A stretch of DNA of 64,000 nucleotides. Source: an uncultured Tateyamaria sp. (lineage in GTDB: Bacteria; Pseudomonadota; Alphaproteobacteria; Rhodobacterales; Rhodobacteraceae). The notes beneath the pieces are model-generated. The model saw only the letters and a program-made list of their open reading frames with translations, did no database searches and was not told where the DNA came from. Positions 29,250 to 39,050 of this stretch are shown here, in pieces; position 1 is the first letter of the stretch, and each line of letters opens with the position of its first letter. The translations under genes and the position numbers were made by a program. The DNA lies in assembly GCF_947488715.1 (NCBI RefSeq), contig NZ_CANLAG010000001.1, forward strand, positions 1-64,000. The letters run 5' to 3'.

Positions 29250-29729
29250 ATGTGGTTGTTTGTTGCTTTTCTTATGGTTCCGCTCATCGAGATCGCGCTG
29301 TTTATCCAGATTGGCGGTGCCATCGGTCTGGGCTGGACGCTTTTGATCGTCGTTGTGACGGCGGTGATCGGCACGATGTTGGTCCGGGCGCAGGGTTTGC
29401 AGGCGATGAACCAGGTGAAATCGTCATTCAACCAGATGCGTGATCCAAGCGAGGCGTTGGCCCATGGCGCGATGATCCTGTTTTCCGGTGCGTTGTTGCT
29501 GACACCGGGGTTTTTCACCGATGCGGTAGGTTTTGCGCTGTTGGTGCCGGGGGTGCGGTTGGCCGTGTTCAAGTGGGCGCGGAGCCGGGTCAAGGTGACA
29601 TCATTTGGCGGGCCGGGCTTTGACCATCGGCCACCGCAGAGGGACGACAACGTGATCGACGGCCAATATTCCGAGGTTTCGCCGGAACAACAGTCGTCGG
29701 ATGGCCCGTCTGGGTGGACCAAGCATTGA
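29250..29729 (+). CDS. fxsA: FxsA-family membrane protein
   Basis: The 159-residue protein has the FxsA core: four hydrophobic segments, VPLIEIALFIQIG, AQGLQAMNQVKSS and ALLLTPGFFTDAVGFALLVP. E. coli FxsA relieves F-plasmid exclusion of phage T7; its housekeeping role is unknown. The hydrophilic C-terminal tail (SEVSPEQQSSDG) is longer than in E. coli. AAAGG at 29236-29240 gives correct spacing for the ATG at 29250; the ATG at 29241 directly abuts that site and is less likely. Confidence 0.9.
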   Translation: MWLFVAFLMVPLIEIALFIQIGGAIGLGWTLLIVVVTAVIGTMLVRAQGLQAMNQVKSSFNQMRDPSEALAHGAMILFSGALLLTPGFFTDAVGFALLVPGVRLAVFKWARSRVKVTSFGGPGFDHRPPQRDDNVIDGQYSEVSPEQQSSDGPSGWTKH

Positions 29730-29787
29730 GGCTGCGCGGCCAAGCTGTTACCAGAGGCAAAATTCATATTCCGCCTGGAGAGTAATT

Positions 29788-30267
29788 ATGGCCGAAGAAA
29801 AAGCAGCCCCAGCCGCACAACCGCAAATGCGTGTGTTGGGCCAGTTTGTCCGTGACATGTCATTCGAGAACATCGTGGCCCAAAAGGGTGCGTCGCCCGA
29901 CGTGCAACCCGACGTGCAGGTTCAGGTGAACCTTGATGCCAAAAAGCGCTCGCAGGACAAACAGTACGAGTCCGCGATCAAGCTGAACGTCACATCCAAG
30001 GACAAAGAGAGCGATGCGGTCCTGTTCGTGCTTGAGATCGACTATGTCGGCCTGTTCTTTATCGACAACGTCCCCGAAGACCAGCTGCACCCGTTCCTGT
30101 TGATCGAGTGCCCGCGCATGATCTTCCCGTTCCTGCGCCGTGTGGTCAGCGACATCACGCGTGACGGTGGTTTCCCGCCGCTGAACCTGGAAAACATCGA
30201 CTTTATGTCGCTGTACCGGAACGAAATCGCGCGTCGTCAAAGCGAAGCATCGCCTGAGAACGCCTGA
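29788..30267 (+). CDS. secB: Protein-export chaperone SecB
   Basis: The 159-residue acidic protein has the SecB core: MSFENIVAQKG, VLEIDYVGLF, LLIECPRMIFPFLR and DGGFPPLNLENIDF. SecB tetramers hold preproteins unfolded and hand them to SecA. The ATG at 29788 follows TGGAGAGTAAT; the upstream extension overlaps the fxsA end and is not family-like. A hairpin follows before the convergent dnaQ. Confidence 0.97.
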   Translation: MAEEKAAPAAQPQMRVLGQFVRDMSFENIVAQKGASPDVQPDVQVQVNLDAKKRSQDKQYESAIKLNVTSKDKESDAVLFVLEIDYVGLFFIDNVPEDQLHPFLLIECPRMIFPFLRRVVSDITRDGGFPPLNLENIDFMSLYRNEIARRQSEASPENA

Positions 30268-30290
30268 TTTCTGATCCGTTTGGATTATGG

Positions 30291-30314
30291 CACCCGTCGC
30301 ATCCGCGGCGGGTG
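30291..30314. terminator. Hairpin between secB and dnaQ
   Basis: A 10-bp stem with one G-T pair (CACCCGTCGC / GCGGCGGGTG) and a 4-nt loop lies 24 bp after the secB stop and ends 2 bp before the dnaQ stop. The T tract after it is short and interrupted. Confidence 0.5.
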
Positions 30315-30316
30315 TT

Positions 30317-31003
30317 TCAGTTTGGCCAGAGAGTTTTACCGCCCAATCCGCCAATAAATGCAGCGTGGGCATCCCGTTCGCTGTCTTTCAGCCGTGACGC
30401 AAGCGGGCGAGGGCGCGGCGGAGGTGTCCATGCGGTATCGGTACCCGTCGCATTGCGACCTCCAGACGACGCCGACAATGCAAAGTCGGGTTGCCGACCG
30501 CCGATAAGCTCCAGGTAAACTTCGGCCAGAATTTCACTGTCGAGCAGGGCACCGTGCAACGTCCGAGCGGAATTGTCGATCCCGAACCGGCGGCACAGCG
30601 CGTCCAGAGATGCGGGCGAGCCGGGGAAACGGCGGCGTGCAATGTCGAGCGTATCAATCGCCTGATCGTAGGGCAGTTGCGGCAATCCCAGCCATTTCAA
30701 TTCCGCGTTCAGGAATTTCATGTCGAAGGCGGCGTTGTGGATCACCAGTTTGGCGTCACCAACGAAATCGAGGAACTTTTGCCCGATCTCGGCGAATTTG
30801 GGTTTACCGCGTAGAAAGTCGTCGCCCAACCCGTGCACTTCAAATGCTTCTTGGGGCATGGCGCGTTCCGGGTCGATATATTCGTGGAACACGTTTTCGG
30901 TTGGGACGTGCCGGATCAGTTCAATGGCACCGATTTCAACGATGCGATCACCGCTTTCCGGGTCAAAACCGGTGGTTTCCGTGTCGAGAACAATTTCTCT
31001 CAT
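30317..31003 (-). CDS. dnaQ: DNA polymerase III epsilon (proofreading) subunit
   Basis: The 228-residue DEDDh exonuclease has ExoI with D7 and E9 (LDTETTGFDP), ExoII NAAFDMKFLNAEL, and ExoIII LHGALLDSEILAEVYLEL with the catalytic His and Asp. It proofreads 3' ends in the replicative polymerase. It overlaps coaE by ATGA and belongs to the leftward run maf-aroE-coaE-dnaQ beside the putative origin. Confidence 0.97.
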   Translation of the reverse strand: MREIVLDTETTGFDPESGDRIVEIGAIELIRHVPTENVFHEYIDPERAMPQEAFEVHGLGDDFLRGKPKFAEIGQKFLDFVGDAKLVIHNAAFDMKFLNAELKWLGLPQLPYDQAIDTLDIARRRFPGSPASLDALCRRFGIDNSARTLHGALLDSEILAEVYLELIGGRQPDFALSASSGGRNATGTDTAWTPPPRPRPLASRLKDSERDAHAAFIGGLGGKTLWPN

Positions 31004-31575
31004 GTCAGCTCCGCCACTATTTCGGACACCTTAGCACGGGCGGATTCCAGCGTGGAAGTGTCGATGACATAGTCAGCCCGCGCGCGTTTCTCGGCATCGG
31101 GGGTTTGGCGGGACAGGATGTGGTCGAGATCTGTTTCAGTCATGGTGCCGCGGGCCAGAACCCGAGTGCGCTGGGTGTCGGCATCGACGCTGACCACAGC
31201 GACCTTGTCACATGTGGCATCGAGGCCGGTTTCAAACAAAAGAGGGACGTCGAGCACCACCAAACCCTGCGCCTGTTCGAGAAAGGCCGCGCGATCTGCG
31301 GCAACGAGTGGATGCACGATGGTGTTGATCCGATCCAACGCCGTTGGATCATCGGCAATGATTTGGCGCAGCGCGTCACGGTCAACGTGGCCGTCACCAC
31401 GAATGACACCGGGGAATGCGGCATCCAACAGCGCAGGCGCCGGGCCGTCAGGTGCATACAACTGGTGCACGACGGCGTCCGCGTCCCACACAGCACAACC
31501 TGCGTCGCGGAACATCTGGGCGGTGGTGGATTTGCCCATTCCGATGGAACCGGTCAGGCCAAGTTTGATGATCAT
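31000..31575 (-). CDS. coaE: Dephospho-CoA kinase
   Basis: The 191-residue P-loop kinase has LTGSIGMGKST at residues 7-17, WDADAVVHQLY with the conserved Asp, and VLDVPLLFETG in the middle. It phosphorylates the 3'-hydroxyl of dephospho-CoA, the last step of CoA synthesis. ATGA overlaps on both sides with aroE and dnaQ indicate one transcript. Confidence 0.97.
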   Translation of the reverse strand: MIIKLGLTGSIGMGKSTTAQMFRDAGCAVWDADAVVHQLYAPDGPAPALLDAAFPGVIRGDGHVDRDALRQIIADDPTALDRINTIVHPLVAADRAAFLEQAQGLVVLDVPLLFETGLDATCDKVAVVSVDADTQRTRVLARGTMTETDLDHILSRQTPDAEKRARADYVIDTSTLESARAKVSEIVAELT

Positions 31576-32402
31576 CGCAGAGCGGCGGCGCGTGTGGCGC
31601 TGTCGACATCGGGGCGCTGTCCAAACCAGCGTTCGAAGGCAGGCACCGCTTGGTGCAATAACATGCCCAGACCGTCGACCGTGACACAGCCCGCCTGTTC
31701 CGCTGTGGCCAGCAGATCGGTGCGCAGAGGTGCATAGACCAGATCGGTGACAACCGAACCGCGACGCAACCCATCCAACGGCACGCGCATCGCCGGTTTG
31801 CCAATCATGCCCAGCGACGTTGTGTTCACGACCAGCGCGGAATCCTCGAGAATATTGCCAGCCTGTACCCAGTCGACGACGGTGACGCGGTTACCAAAGT
31901 CATCCGCCAACTTTTCCGCGCGGACCCTCGTGCGATTGGTCACAAAAATCTCTGGCACGCCGGCGTCGAGCAGGGATGCAACCACGGCACGCGCGGCACC
32001 ACCAGCGCCCAATACCGCGGCAGGGCCCGATGCGGGCGCCCATTGTGGTGCACCGGCGCGCAGATTCTCCAGAAATCCGTAGCCATCCGTGTTGTCCGCG
32101 TGAATTTGCCCATCCTTGCGAAAGATCAGCGTATTCGCCGCACCGATCAGCGTGGCCCGATCCGTCACGAGGTCTGCAATTTCCAGCGCGGATTCTTTGT
32201 GCGGGATCGTGATGTTCACCCCGACAAACCCGGCCTTGGGCAAGGTGCGCAACACCAGTTCCAGGTCCTGCGGCGCGACGTCCATGGGGATGTAGTCACC
32301 GGGCAGACCGTATGTCTTGAGCCAGTGGCGATGAAGTTGAGGAGATTTGGAGTGCGAGATCGGAGATCCGATCACTCCGGCCAGAGGTATTTTTGCTGAC
32401 AT
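31572..32402 (-). CDS. aroE: Shikimate dehydrogenase
   Basis: The 276-residue NADP-dependent enzyme reduces 3-dehydroshikimate. It shows the substrate-binding SPISHSKSPQLHRHW, the catalytic Lys in NITIPHKE, NTDGYGF, the nucleotide-binding VLGAGGAARAV and a late NTTSLGM. It lies 13 bp after maf in the leftward operon. Confidence 0.97.
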   Translation of the reverse strand: MSAKIPLAGVIGSPISHSKSPQLHRHWLKTYGLPGDYIPMDVAPQDLELVLRTLPKAGFVGVNITIPHKESALEIADLVTDRATLIGAANTLIFRKDGQIHADNTDGYGFLENLRAGAPQWAPASGPAAVLGAGGAARAVVASLLDAGVPEIFVTNRTRVRAEKLADDFGNRVTVVDWVQAGNILEDSALVVNTTSLGMIGKPAMRVPLDGLRRGSVVTDLVYAPLRTDLLATAEQAGCVTVDGLGMLLHQAVPAFERWFGQRPDVDSATRAAALR

Positions 32403-32415
32403 GTTGTTCCGCCCG

Positions 32416-33015
32416 TCATCCTTGGATCACACCACGAAGCGTGAGAAAGGCCAGCAGTTCCAAAAGCGGCATTCCGAGAACATGGAAATAGTCCCCTTCA
32501 ATGCTGTGAAACAGCCGCACCCCCTCGGCCTCAAGTTGATATGCGCCAACTGAGTGACGAATGTCATCCCAATTTCGTGCGATATATGCGTCCAGATACT
32601 CATCGGACACATTCCGCATGCGCAGACGGACCTGCCCGACGTGCCGCCAAATGGGTTTGCCCTCGTGATAGATGACTGCGGCAGACAGCAACATGTGGCG
32701 TTCGCCGCGCATGCTGGCCAGTTGCGCACGCGCATCCTGAACATCGATGGGTTTTGACAAGATGCGCCCGTCGAAGGCCAGCACCTGATCGCACCCAATG
32801 ACCATGGCATCAGGGTTCTTGTCCGCAATTTTGCGGGCTTTCATTTCCGCCAAAGTATCAGCGATGTCGCGCGGCAGGGCTTCTTCGGCGAGGAGGGCGT
32901 GCTTAATTGTTTCTTCATCAATGCGGGGCATCTGTACATCAAAGTCCAAACCGGCATTGCGCATCAGATCAGCACGGATGCGGGACCCGGACGCAAGGAT
33001 GATCGGTGTTGCCAT
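32416..33015 (-). CDS. maf: Maf/YhdE-type nucleotide pyrophosphatase
   Basis: The 199-residue protein has the Maf motifs ILASGSRIRADLM at the N-terminus, PRIDEE, VIGCDQVLAFDG and SVGAYQLEAEGVRLF. Maf proteins hydrolyse non-canonical or canonical nucleoside triphosphates to monophosphates. The ATG at 33015 gives the usual family length; the frame extension upstream would run into the origin-like gap. No clear ribosome site is present, and the start codon is overlapped by a perfect DnaA box. It is the first gene left of the putative origin. Confidence 0.93.
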   Translation of the reverse strand: MATPIILASGSRIRADLMRNAGLDFDVQMPRIDEETIKHALLAEEALPRDIADTLAEMKARKIADKNPDAMVIGCDQVLAFDGRILSKPIDVQDARAQLASMRGERHMLLSAAVIYHEGKPIWRHVGQVRLRMRNVSDEYLDAYIARNWDDIRHSVGAYQLEAEGVRLFHSIEGDYFHVLGMPLLELLAFLTLRGVIQG

Positions 33016-33422
33016 GTGGATAACCCTGTGTGGGACACGTGTGGAAAATGCCGTGACCATGTGTGCGAAAACCCCGGCCACTGTGCAAGGTGGGATAACG
33101 CCGCCGCGCTACCCCGTTTGCCCGCAATTAATCCCGTGTCAGCAAGGATAACCGCAAGGCTGTGTGTAAGGTGCTATATACAATAATATCCACAAGGTAC
33201 GCAGGACAGAAGTTACCTTTAGTACTCGTTAACCTATTGTTTTAAAAATATTTAATCTGATCACGCATACTTGTACCCGTGTGATCCTGAAACCTTTCCA
33301 CACTGCGGAAAACTTGCGTGCAACATGATAATCCACAGAAATCCCGCTCCCTACAAAATCATCATCCTTTCTTATTTCTTTATTTTATTTATAGGAGGGA
33401 TCCGGACACAGGAGGGTGACCA
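33016..33422. other. Putative chromosomal replication origin (oriC)
   Basis: This 407-nt gap between divergent maf and hemJ is the longest non-coding stretch in the window. Seen: a perfect DnaA box TTATCCACA on the minus strand at 33015-33023, one-mismatch boxes at 33040-33048 (minus), 33186-33194 (plus) and 33329-33337 (plus), a two-mismatch box at 33294-33302, 17 consecutive A/T bases at 33240-33256 and a second AT-rich tract at 33381-33393. In this group the origin lies beside the rho-mnmE-mnmG-rsmG-parAB block, which begins directly to the right. The origin call is an inference from these combined signals. Confidence 0.8.
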
Positions 33423-33872
33423 ATGATCGACATGCTGGCCGGACTGTACCCGTGGATCAAGGCATTCCATATCATGTCTGTGATCGCGTGGATGGCAGCA
33501 CTGTTCTATTTACCACGTCTGTATGTCTATCACACAGAACAGGTGGGACTTGAGGGCGAGACGCACGCCCTGTTTCAGACGATGGAATACAAGCTGCTGA
33601 AGGTGATCATGAACCCGGCAATGATTGCGACGTGGGTGTTTGGTCTGTGCCTTGTTGCGGTGCCAGGTGTGGTGGATTGGTCGATGGTCTGGCCCTGGAC
33701 CAAGCTGGTGGGCATTCTGGCCATGTCTGGATTTCATGGATGGTTGAGCAAGCAGCGCAAAGCCTTTGCCGCGGGCGGGCCGGTCAAGACCGGGCGACAG
33801 TACCGGATGATGAACGAAGTGCCGACGCTGTTGATGGTGCTGATCGTTCTGTCGGTTGTGGTCAAATTCTGA
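33423..33872 (+). CDS. hemJ: Protoporphyrinogen IX oxidase HemJ
   Basis: The 149-residue membrane protein has four hydrophobic segments. Its conserved histidine lies in WIKAFHIMSVIAWMAALFYLPRL, followed by VYH, and its C-terminus reads RMMNEVPTLLMVLIV. HemJ converts protoporphyrinogen IX to protoporphyrin IX in bacteria lacking HemG and HemY-type oxidases. An AGGAGGGTGACC ribosome site is among the strongest in the window. It is the first gene right of the putative origin; hemE, often adjacent in alphaproteobacteria, is absent here. Confidence 0.93.
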   Translation: MIDMLAGLYPWIKAFHIMSVIAWMAALFYLPRLYVYHTEQVGLEGETHALFQTMEYKLLKVIMNPAMIATWVFGLCLVAVPGVVDWSMVWPWTKLVGILAMSGFHGWLSKQRKAFAAGGPVKTGRQYRMMNEVPTLLMVLIVLSVVVKF

Positions 33873-33994
33873 AATCGTTGACTCGCGCCGTCTGGCAGCC
33901 TATCTGAGATGCGCACCCCGTCCGGGGATGCGTGCAGCATATACATCCCAAAGAAGCTGAGGCGCCGGTCTACGTGCGCCCTGAGAGTATTCCC

Positions 33995-35266
33995 ATGACA
34001 TCAGACGTTCTCGCCCTTGCCGATCTCAAGGCGCAAAGCCCCAAAGACCTTCTTGCCATGGCGGAGGAGCTGGAGATCGAAAATGCATCCACGATGCGCA
34101 AAGGCGAGATGATGTTCCAAATCCTGCGGGAACGCGCGGATGAGGGATGGGAAGTCTACGGTGATGGCGTTCTGGAAGTGTTGCAAGACGGGTTTGGGTT
34201 CTTGCGGTCGCCCGAGGCCAACTATCTGCCGGGCCCGGACGACATCTATGTGTCGCCGGACATGATCCGTCAGTATTCGCTGCGGACGGGTGATACGATT
34301 GATGGTCTGATTAAGGCACCGGACGACAACGAGCGGTACTTTGCCCTGACAAGTGCCACGCGCATCAATTTCGAAGAGCCGGAAAAGGCGCGCCACAAGA
34401 TTGCGTTCGACAACCTGACGCCGCTGTATCCCGATGAGCGGCTGACTATGGAAACGAACGAGCCCGCGACCAAGGATCGGTCGGCGCGGATTATCGATCT
34501 GGTGTCGCCGATTGGTAAAGGCCAGCGGTCGTTGATCGTGGCTCCGCCGCGGACGGGTAAGACGGTTCTGTTGCAGAACATCGCGTCGAGCATCGAAAAG
34601 AACCATCCGGAGTGCTACCTGATCGTCCTGTTGATCGATGAACGGCCCGAAGAGGTGACGGACATGCAGCGGTCGGTGAAGGGCGAGGTCGTCAGCTCGA
34701 CCTTTGACGAACCTGCCACACGTCACGTTGCGGTGTCGGAAATGGTGATCGAAAAAGCCAAGCGTTTGGTGGAGCATAAGCGAGATGTTGTTATCCTGCT
34801 CGACTCGATCACAAGACTTGGTAGAGCGTTCAACACAGTGGTGCCATCGTCGGGTAAGGTTCTGACCGGTGGTGTGGACGCCAATGCGCTGCAACGCCCC
34901 AAGCGGTTCTTTGGTGCAGCGCGGAACATCGAAGAGGGTGGTTCGTTGACCATCATCGCCACGGCGCTCATCGACACGGGCAGCCGGATGGACGAGGTGA
35001 TCTTTGAAGAATTCAAAGGCACGGGTAACTCGGAGATTGTTCTGGATCGTAAGATTGCGGACAAACGCGTGTTCCCAGCGATGGACATCCTCAAGTCTGG
35101 CACGCGGAAAGAAGACCTGCTTGTCGACAAGACCGACCTGGCGAAGACATTTGTTCTTCGCCGTATCCTCAACCCGATGGGGACAACGGATGCCATCGAA
35201 TTCCTGATTTCGAAGCTGAAGCAGACCAAGACGAACGAAGAGTTCTTTGACTCCATGAACACCTGA
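33995..35266 (+). CDS. rho: Transcription termination factor Rho
   Basis: The 423-residue hexameric RNA helicase has the N-terminal [21 protein letters not shown] region, an RNA-binding cold-shock-like domain ([21 protein letters not shown]), the P-loop [11 protein letters not shown] and the Q/R loops [13 protein letters not shown] and [16 protein letters not shown]. The ATG at 33995 matches the family start; an in-frame GTG at 33932 would add 21 unconserved residues. The 122-nt leader holds only small GC hairpins and might carry autoregulation, as rho leaders often do (inference). Confidence 0.97.
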   Translation: MTSDVLALADLKAQSPKDLLAMAEELEIENASTMRKGEMMFQILRERADEGWEVYGDGVLEVLQDGFGFLRSPEANYLPGPDDIYVSPDMIRQYSLRTGDTIDGLIKAPDDNERYFALTSATRINFEEPEKARHKIAFDNLTPLYPDERLTMETNEPATKDRSARIIDLVSPIGKGQRSLIVAPPRTGKTVLLQNIASSIEKNHPECYLIVLLIDERPEEVTDMQRSVKGEVVSSTFDEPATRHVAVSEMVIEKAKRLVEHKRDVVILLDSITRLGRAFNTVVPSSGKVLTGGVDANALQRPKRFFGAARNIEEGGSLTIIATALIDTGSRMDEVIFEEFKGTGNSEIVLDRKIADKRVFPAMDILKSGTRKEDLLVDKTDLAKTFVLRRILNPMGTTDAIEFLISKLKQTKTNEEFFDSMNT

Positions 35267-35285
35267 TAGGTTCTCGGGGGTCGCG

Positions 35286-36569
35286 ATGGACACGATCTTT
35301 GCCTTGGCTACGGCACAAGGGCGCGCTGGCGTTGCAGTTGTGCGGGTATCCGGGCCAGCAGCGTTCGGATGTGCCGAGGCCCTCTGTGGGCCTGTTCCAA
35401 GGCCCCGTAAGGCGGTTGTTCGAGAACTGAAGGACGGCGACGGCGCCGTTCTGGATCAGGCCTTGGTTTTAACCTTTCGTGGTCCGGCGAGTTTCACTGG
35501 TGAAAATGTTGTCGAATTCCACCTGCATGGCAGCATCGCTGTTGTGGCGGCGGTTTTACAGCGCTTGGGGCAATTGCCCTGCCGTGTTGCGGAGCCAGGT
35601 GAATTCACACGCCGGGCGCTGGAAAACGACAAGATGGATCTGGCGCAGGTCGAAGGCTTGGGCGATCTGATCGAAGCGGAGACAGAGGCGCAACGGAAAC
35701 AGGCGCTGCGCACGGTCTCCGGCGCGCTGGGCGCGCGGATCGAGGCCTGGCGCAGCGATATGATCCGGGCGGCGTCGTTGATCGAAGTCACCATCGACTT
35801 TGCGGACGAGGACGTTCCGGTGGATGTGACGCCTGAAGTGCAACAACTCCTGGCGCGTGTCCGTGCAGATGTTGCGCAGGAATTGAATGGCTTTGAAGCA
35901 GCGGAGATGATCCGGTCAGGCTTGGAGGTTGCGATTGTTGGTCCACCAAACGCCGGCAAATCAACGCTGCTGAACGCGCTTGCCAAAAGGGATGCAGCGA
36001 TCACGTCGCAGCGGGCTGGTACAACACGGGATGTCATCGAAGTCCGGATGGATTTGAATGGTCTACCGGTGACGTTGTTGGATACTGCGGGCTTGCGGGA
36101 CGGCGAAGATGAAGTCGAAGTGGTTGGCATCCAGCGGGCCATTGAACGTGCAGAGGCAGCAGATTTGCGTGTGTTTCTGGTGGAACCCGAAGAAACACTG
36201 GCGATTGCGCCGCGTCGGGATGATATCGTTCTAGCGCCGAAAGCTGATGTTCGAACGGATGGCGCACCGGCTGTTTCCGGAAAAACAGGCGACGGTGTGC
36301 CTGAGTTGATCGCGCAAATATCGGATCAATTGGCACAACGGACGCGCGGTGCTGGGTTGATTACACATGCGCGGCATCGTGCGGCGATGGCCGCGGCGTT
36401 GCACACTTTGGATGATGCTCTGCGGTTTGTTGGTGCTGGCGCGGAACACTATGATATCGCGGCAGAGGAAATCAGAACGGCGATTCGATCATTGGAAGCA
36501 GTGGTTGGACGTATCGACGTTGAAAACTTGCTGGACGAGATTTTTTCGAGTTTTTGCCTGGGCAAATGA
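35286..36569 (+). CDS. mnmE: tRNA modification GTPase MnmE
   Basis: The 427-residue protein has an N-terminal formyl-THF-binding domain, a helical domain and an inserted G domain ([22 protein letters not shown]), and ends in FCLGK, the CxGK tail that supplies the essential Cys. With MnmG it adds aminomethyl or carboxymethylaminomethyl groups to wobble uridine 34 of certain tRNAs. mnmG follows after 13 bp. Confidence 0.97.
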   Translation: MDTIFALATAQGRAGVAVVRVSGPAAFGCAEALCGPVPRPRKAVVRELKDGDGAVLDQALVLTFRGPASFTGENVVEFHLHGSIAVVAAVLQRLGQLPCRVAEPGEFTRRALENDKMDLAQVEGLGDLIEAETEAQRKQALRTVSGALGARIEAWRSDMIRAASLIEVTIDFADEDVPVDVTPEVQQLLARVRADVAQELNGFEAAEMIRSGLEVAIVGPPNAGKSTLLNALAKRDAAITSQRAGTTRDVIEVRMDLNGLPVTLLDTAGLRDGEDEVEVVGIQRAIERAEAADLRVFLVEPEETLAIAPRRDDIVLAPKADVRTDGAPAVSGKTGDGVPELIAQISDQLAQRTRGAGLITHARHRAAMAAALHTLDDALRFVGAGAEHYDIAAEEIRTAIRSLEAVVGRIDVENLLDEIFSSFCLGK

Positions 36570-36574
36570 TGGAG

Positions 36575-36590
36575 TGTTTCACGTGAAACA
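36575..36590. promoter_or_regulatory. parS centromere site over the mnmG start
   Basis: TGTTTCACGTGAAACA matches the 16-bp palindromic ParB-binding consensus at every position. It spans the end of the mnmE-mnmG gap and includes the mnmG GTG start codon. parA-parB lie 2.5 kb downstream. Confidence 0.95.
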
Positions 36591-38442
36591 ATTCGATGTC
36601 ATCGTTATCGGTGGGGGTCACGCGGGGTGTGAGGCCGCCCATGCAGCGGCGCGCGTTGGTGCGCGGACGGCCCTCGTCACAATGAAAAAGAGCGGTATCG
36701 GCGTCATGTCCTGCAACCCTGCGATTGGTGGGTTGGGTAAGGGGCATCTTGTCCGTGAAATCGATGCGATGGACGGGATCATGGGGCGCGTTGCGGATGC
36801 GTCGGGTATTCAGTTCCGACTGCTCAATCGTCGCAAGGGTCCAGCCGTTCAAGGGCCACGTGCCCAGTCTGATCGCAAAATCTATCGCACCGAGATGCTG
36901 CGCCTCATTGAAAACACACCAAATCTCGATGTTATCGAGGGCGAAGTTGTGGATTTCAAAATGCAGGGTGACCGGGTTGCTGGTGTCACGCTTGCGGATG
37001 GATCTGAGGTCGTCGCGCGTTCTGTGGTTTTGACGACCGGGACGTTCCTGCGCGGATTGATCCACATTGGCGACACCTCTTATGCCGGTGGGCGTATGGG
37101 GGACAAGGCGTCGACGAAGCTCGCTGATCGTATGGACAGCTTTGGTTTGCCGATGGGTCGCCTAAAGACCGGAACACCACCGCGTCTGGATGTACGGACG
37201 ATTGCCTGGGATCAACTAGACGTGCAGGACGGGGATGATGATCCGGTGCTGTTTTCGTTTATGTCGACCTCTGCACCGCTGCGTCAGGTGGCTTGTGGTG
37301 TGACGCATACAAACACAAGGACGCATGAGATCATTCGTAAAAACCTCGAGAGATCAGCAATGTACGGTGGCCACATCGAAGGGGTGGGCCCGCGATATTG
37401 CCCTTCGATTGAGGACAAGATTGTTCGGTTTGCCGACAAGGAATCGCATCAGATTTTCCTGGAGCCGGAAGGATTGGATGATCATACGGTTTATCCAAAT
37501 GGTATTTCGACCTCTCTGCCTCAGGACGTGCAGGTGGACTATGTGCAGTCCATTGTCGGCCTCGAGCGGGCGGAGATCGTGCAGCCAGGATATGCGATTG
37601 AGTACGATTACGTTGATCCGCGTGCATTGAACGCAGAGCTGACGTTGGAAACTGTGCCGGGTTTGTATTTGGCTGGGCAAATCAACGGGACCACTGGTTA
37701 TGAAGAGGCAGCCGCTCAGGGGTTGGTGGCCGGGTTGAATGCGGCGCATGCGGCGTTGGACCGAGAAGTGGTGCATTTCCGTCGGGATCAGAGCTATATC
37801 GGTGTGATGATTGATGATTTGACAACCCGTGGCGTGACTGAACCGTACAGGATGTTTACGTCGCGGGCGGAGTTCCGATTGTCCTTGCGTGCGGACAATG
37901 CGGATCAACGGCTCACGCCATTGGGTTTGAGCATCGGCTGTGTCGGAGAAGAGCGAAAAGCGGCGTTTGGTGAGAAGTCAGAGGCGTTGACGGCTGGCCG
38001 CGACGCTCTGGAAAGCCAGAGCTATACGCCGAAACAGATCGCTGCGACTGGCATTCGGATCAATCAGGACGGGACAAAGCGGACGCCATTTCAGTTGTTG
38101 GCGTTCCCAGACGTGACTTTTCCTGATGTTGAGCGCCTGGACCCCGCATTGGAGCAGATTGCACCAGACATTCAGGAGCAATTGGCGCGTGATGCCCTTT
38201 ACGCCAACTATATTGAGCGACAGCGTAAAGATGTTGAGAAGATGAGGCGTGATGAACAGCACGCTATTCCTAAGGACTTTGATTACCGGGCTGTCACGGG
38301 TTTGTCGGCAGAACTGGGTGGCAAGTTGGAACGGGTAAGGCCGACGGATTTGGCGCAGGCTGGCCGAATTGATGGCATGACGCCCGCTGCGCTTGCATTG
38401 ATCCTTGGGCGTATCCGCTATCTTGAGAAAAAATCCGCATGA
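36583..38442 (+). CDS. mnmG: tRNA uridine-5-carboxymethylaminomethyl modification enzyme MnmG
   Basis: The 619-residue FAD enzyme begins [22 protein letters not shown] (FAD-binding GxGxxG-type motif). It carries [19 protein letters not shown] and [17 protein letters not shown], and the C-terminal helical domain that binds MnmE. Its partner is MnmE. The start is a GTG at 36583, chosen because family members begin immediately before FDVIVIGGG; it lies inside a perfect parS site. It overlaps rsmG by ATGA. Confidence 0.97.
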   Translation: MKQFDVIVIGGGHAGCEAAHAAARVGARTALVTMKKSGIGVMSCNPAIGGLGKGHLVREIDAMDGIMGRVADASGIQFRLLNRRKGPAVQGPRAQSDRKIYRTEMLRLIENTPNLDVIEGEVVDFKMQGDRVAGVTLADGSEVVARSVVLTTGTFLRGLIHIGDTSYAGGRMGDKASTKLADRMDSFGLPMGRLKTGTPPRLDVRTIAWDQLDVQDGDDDPVLFSFMSTSAPLRQVACGVTHTNTRTHEIIRKNLERSAMYGGHIEGVGPRYCPSIEDKIVRFADKESHQIFLEPEGLDDHTVYPNGISTSLPQDVQVDYVQSIVGLERAEIVQPGYAIEYDYVDPRALNAELTLETVPGLYLAGQINGTTGYEEAAAQGLVAGLNAAHAALDREVVHFRRDQSYIGVMIDDLTTRGVTEPYRMFTSRAEFRLSLRADNADQRLTPLGLSIGCVGEERKAAFGEKSEALTAGRDALESQSYTPKQIAATGIRINQDGTKRTPFQLLAFPDVTFPDVERLDPALEQIAPDIQEQLARDALYANYIERQRKDVEKMRRDEQHAIPKDFDYRAVTGLSAELGGKLERVRPTDLAQAGRIDGMTPAALALILGRIRYLEKKSA

Positions 38443-39050
38443 TCGCGCCACCCTCGTGGTTTTCAGGTGATGTTTCACGTGAAACATTGGAGCGTCTGGA
38501 CGCATACCAGGCGTTGTTGCGCAAGTGGACCGTTAAGATCAATCTGATTGCGCGGTCGACTGTAGATGATGTCGCGCATCGCCATATCTGGGATTCCGCG
38601 CAGATTTACAGGCCATTTGATGGCACTTGGTGCGATCTGGGCAGTGGGGGCGGCTTGCCCGGAGTGGTGGTTGCGATTTTTGCAGCGGCAGTTAACCCCG
38701 AGGCCAAGGTTTCCTTGATCGAAAGCGATCAACGCAAGGCGACGTTTTTGCGCACATGCGCGCGGGAATTGGCGTTGCCCATGTCCGTTCATGCTCAAAG
38801 GGTGGAAAATACACCGCCGCAAGACGCAAGTGTTGTATCTGCGCGCGCGCTGGCCGATCTGGATCAATTGCTGGGTTGGTCACAGCCGCATCTGGGGCAT
38901 GGTGGACAGTGTGTGTTCATGAAAGGCGCTCAATGGCAGCAAGAGGTCGCCGCAGCACGTGAAAACTGGCGGTTTTCTTGCGAGGCAACGCCGAGTATGA
39001 CACACCAAGAAGCAGCAATCCTGACCATAAGGGACATCGAACGTGTCTGA
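38439..39050 (+). CDS. rsmG: 16S rRNA m7G527 methyltransferase RsmG
   Basis: The 203-residue protein has the SAM-binding motif [15 protein letters not shown] and the SDxRKATFLR-like segment [14 protein letters not shown]. It methylates G527 of 16S rRNA. Residues 11-16 (DVSRET) are encoded by a perfect parS palindrome, a constraint also seen in other alphaproteobacteria. It overlaps mnmG by ATGA and parA by 8 bp. Confidence 0.96.
   Translation: MIAPPSWFSGDVSRETLERLDAYQALLRKWTVKINLIARSTVDDVAHRHIWDSAQIYRPFDGTWCDLGSGGGLPGVVVAIFAAAVNPEAKVSLIESDQRKATFLRTCARELALPMSVHAQRVENTPPQDASVVSARALADLDQLLGWSQPHLGHGGQCVFMKGAQWQQEVAAARENWRFSCEATPSMTHQEAAILTIRDIERV
38471..38486. promoter_or_regulatory. parS centromere site inside rsmG
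   Basis: A second perfect TGTTTCACGTGAAACA lies 33 bp into the rsmG coding sequence and 0.56 kb before parA. Together with the site at 36575 it forms a two-site cluster beside parAB. Confidence 0.95.

Noticed and set aside
33229-33255. CtrA sites in the origin-like gap
   Set aside because: The TTAA words there are spaced by 9 and 6 bases, not 7, so none matches the full consensus.
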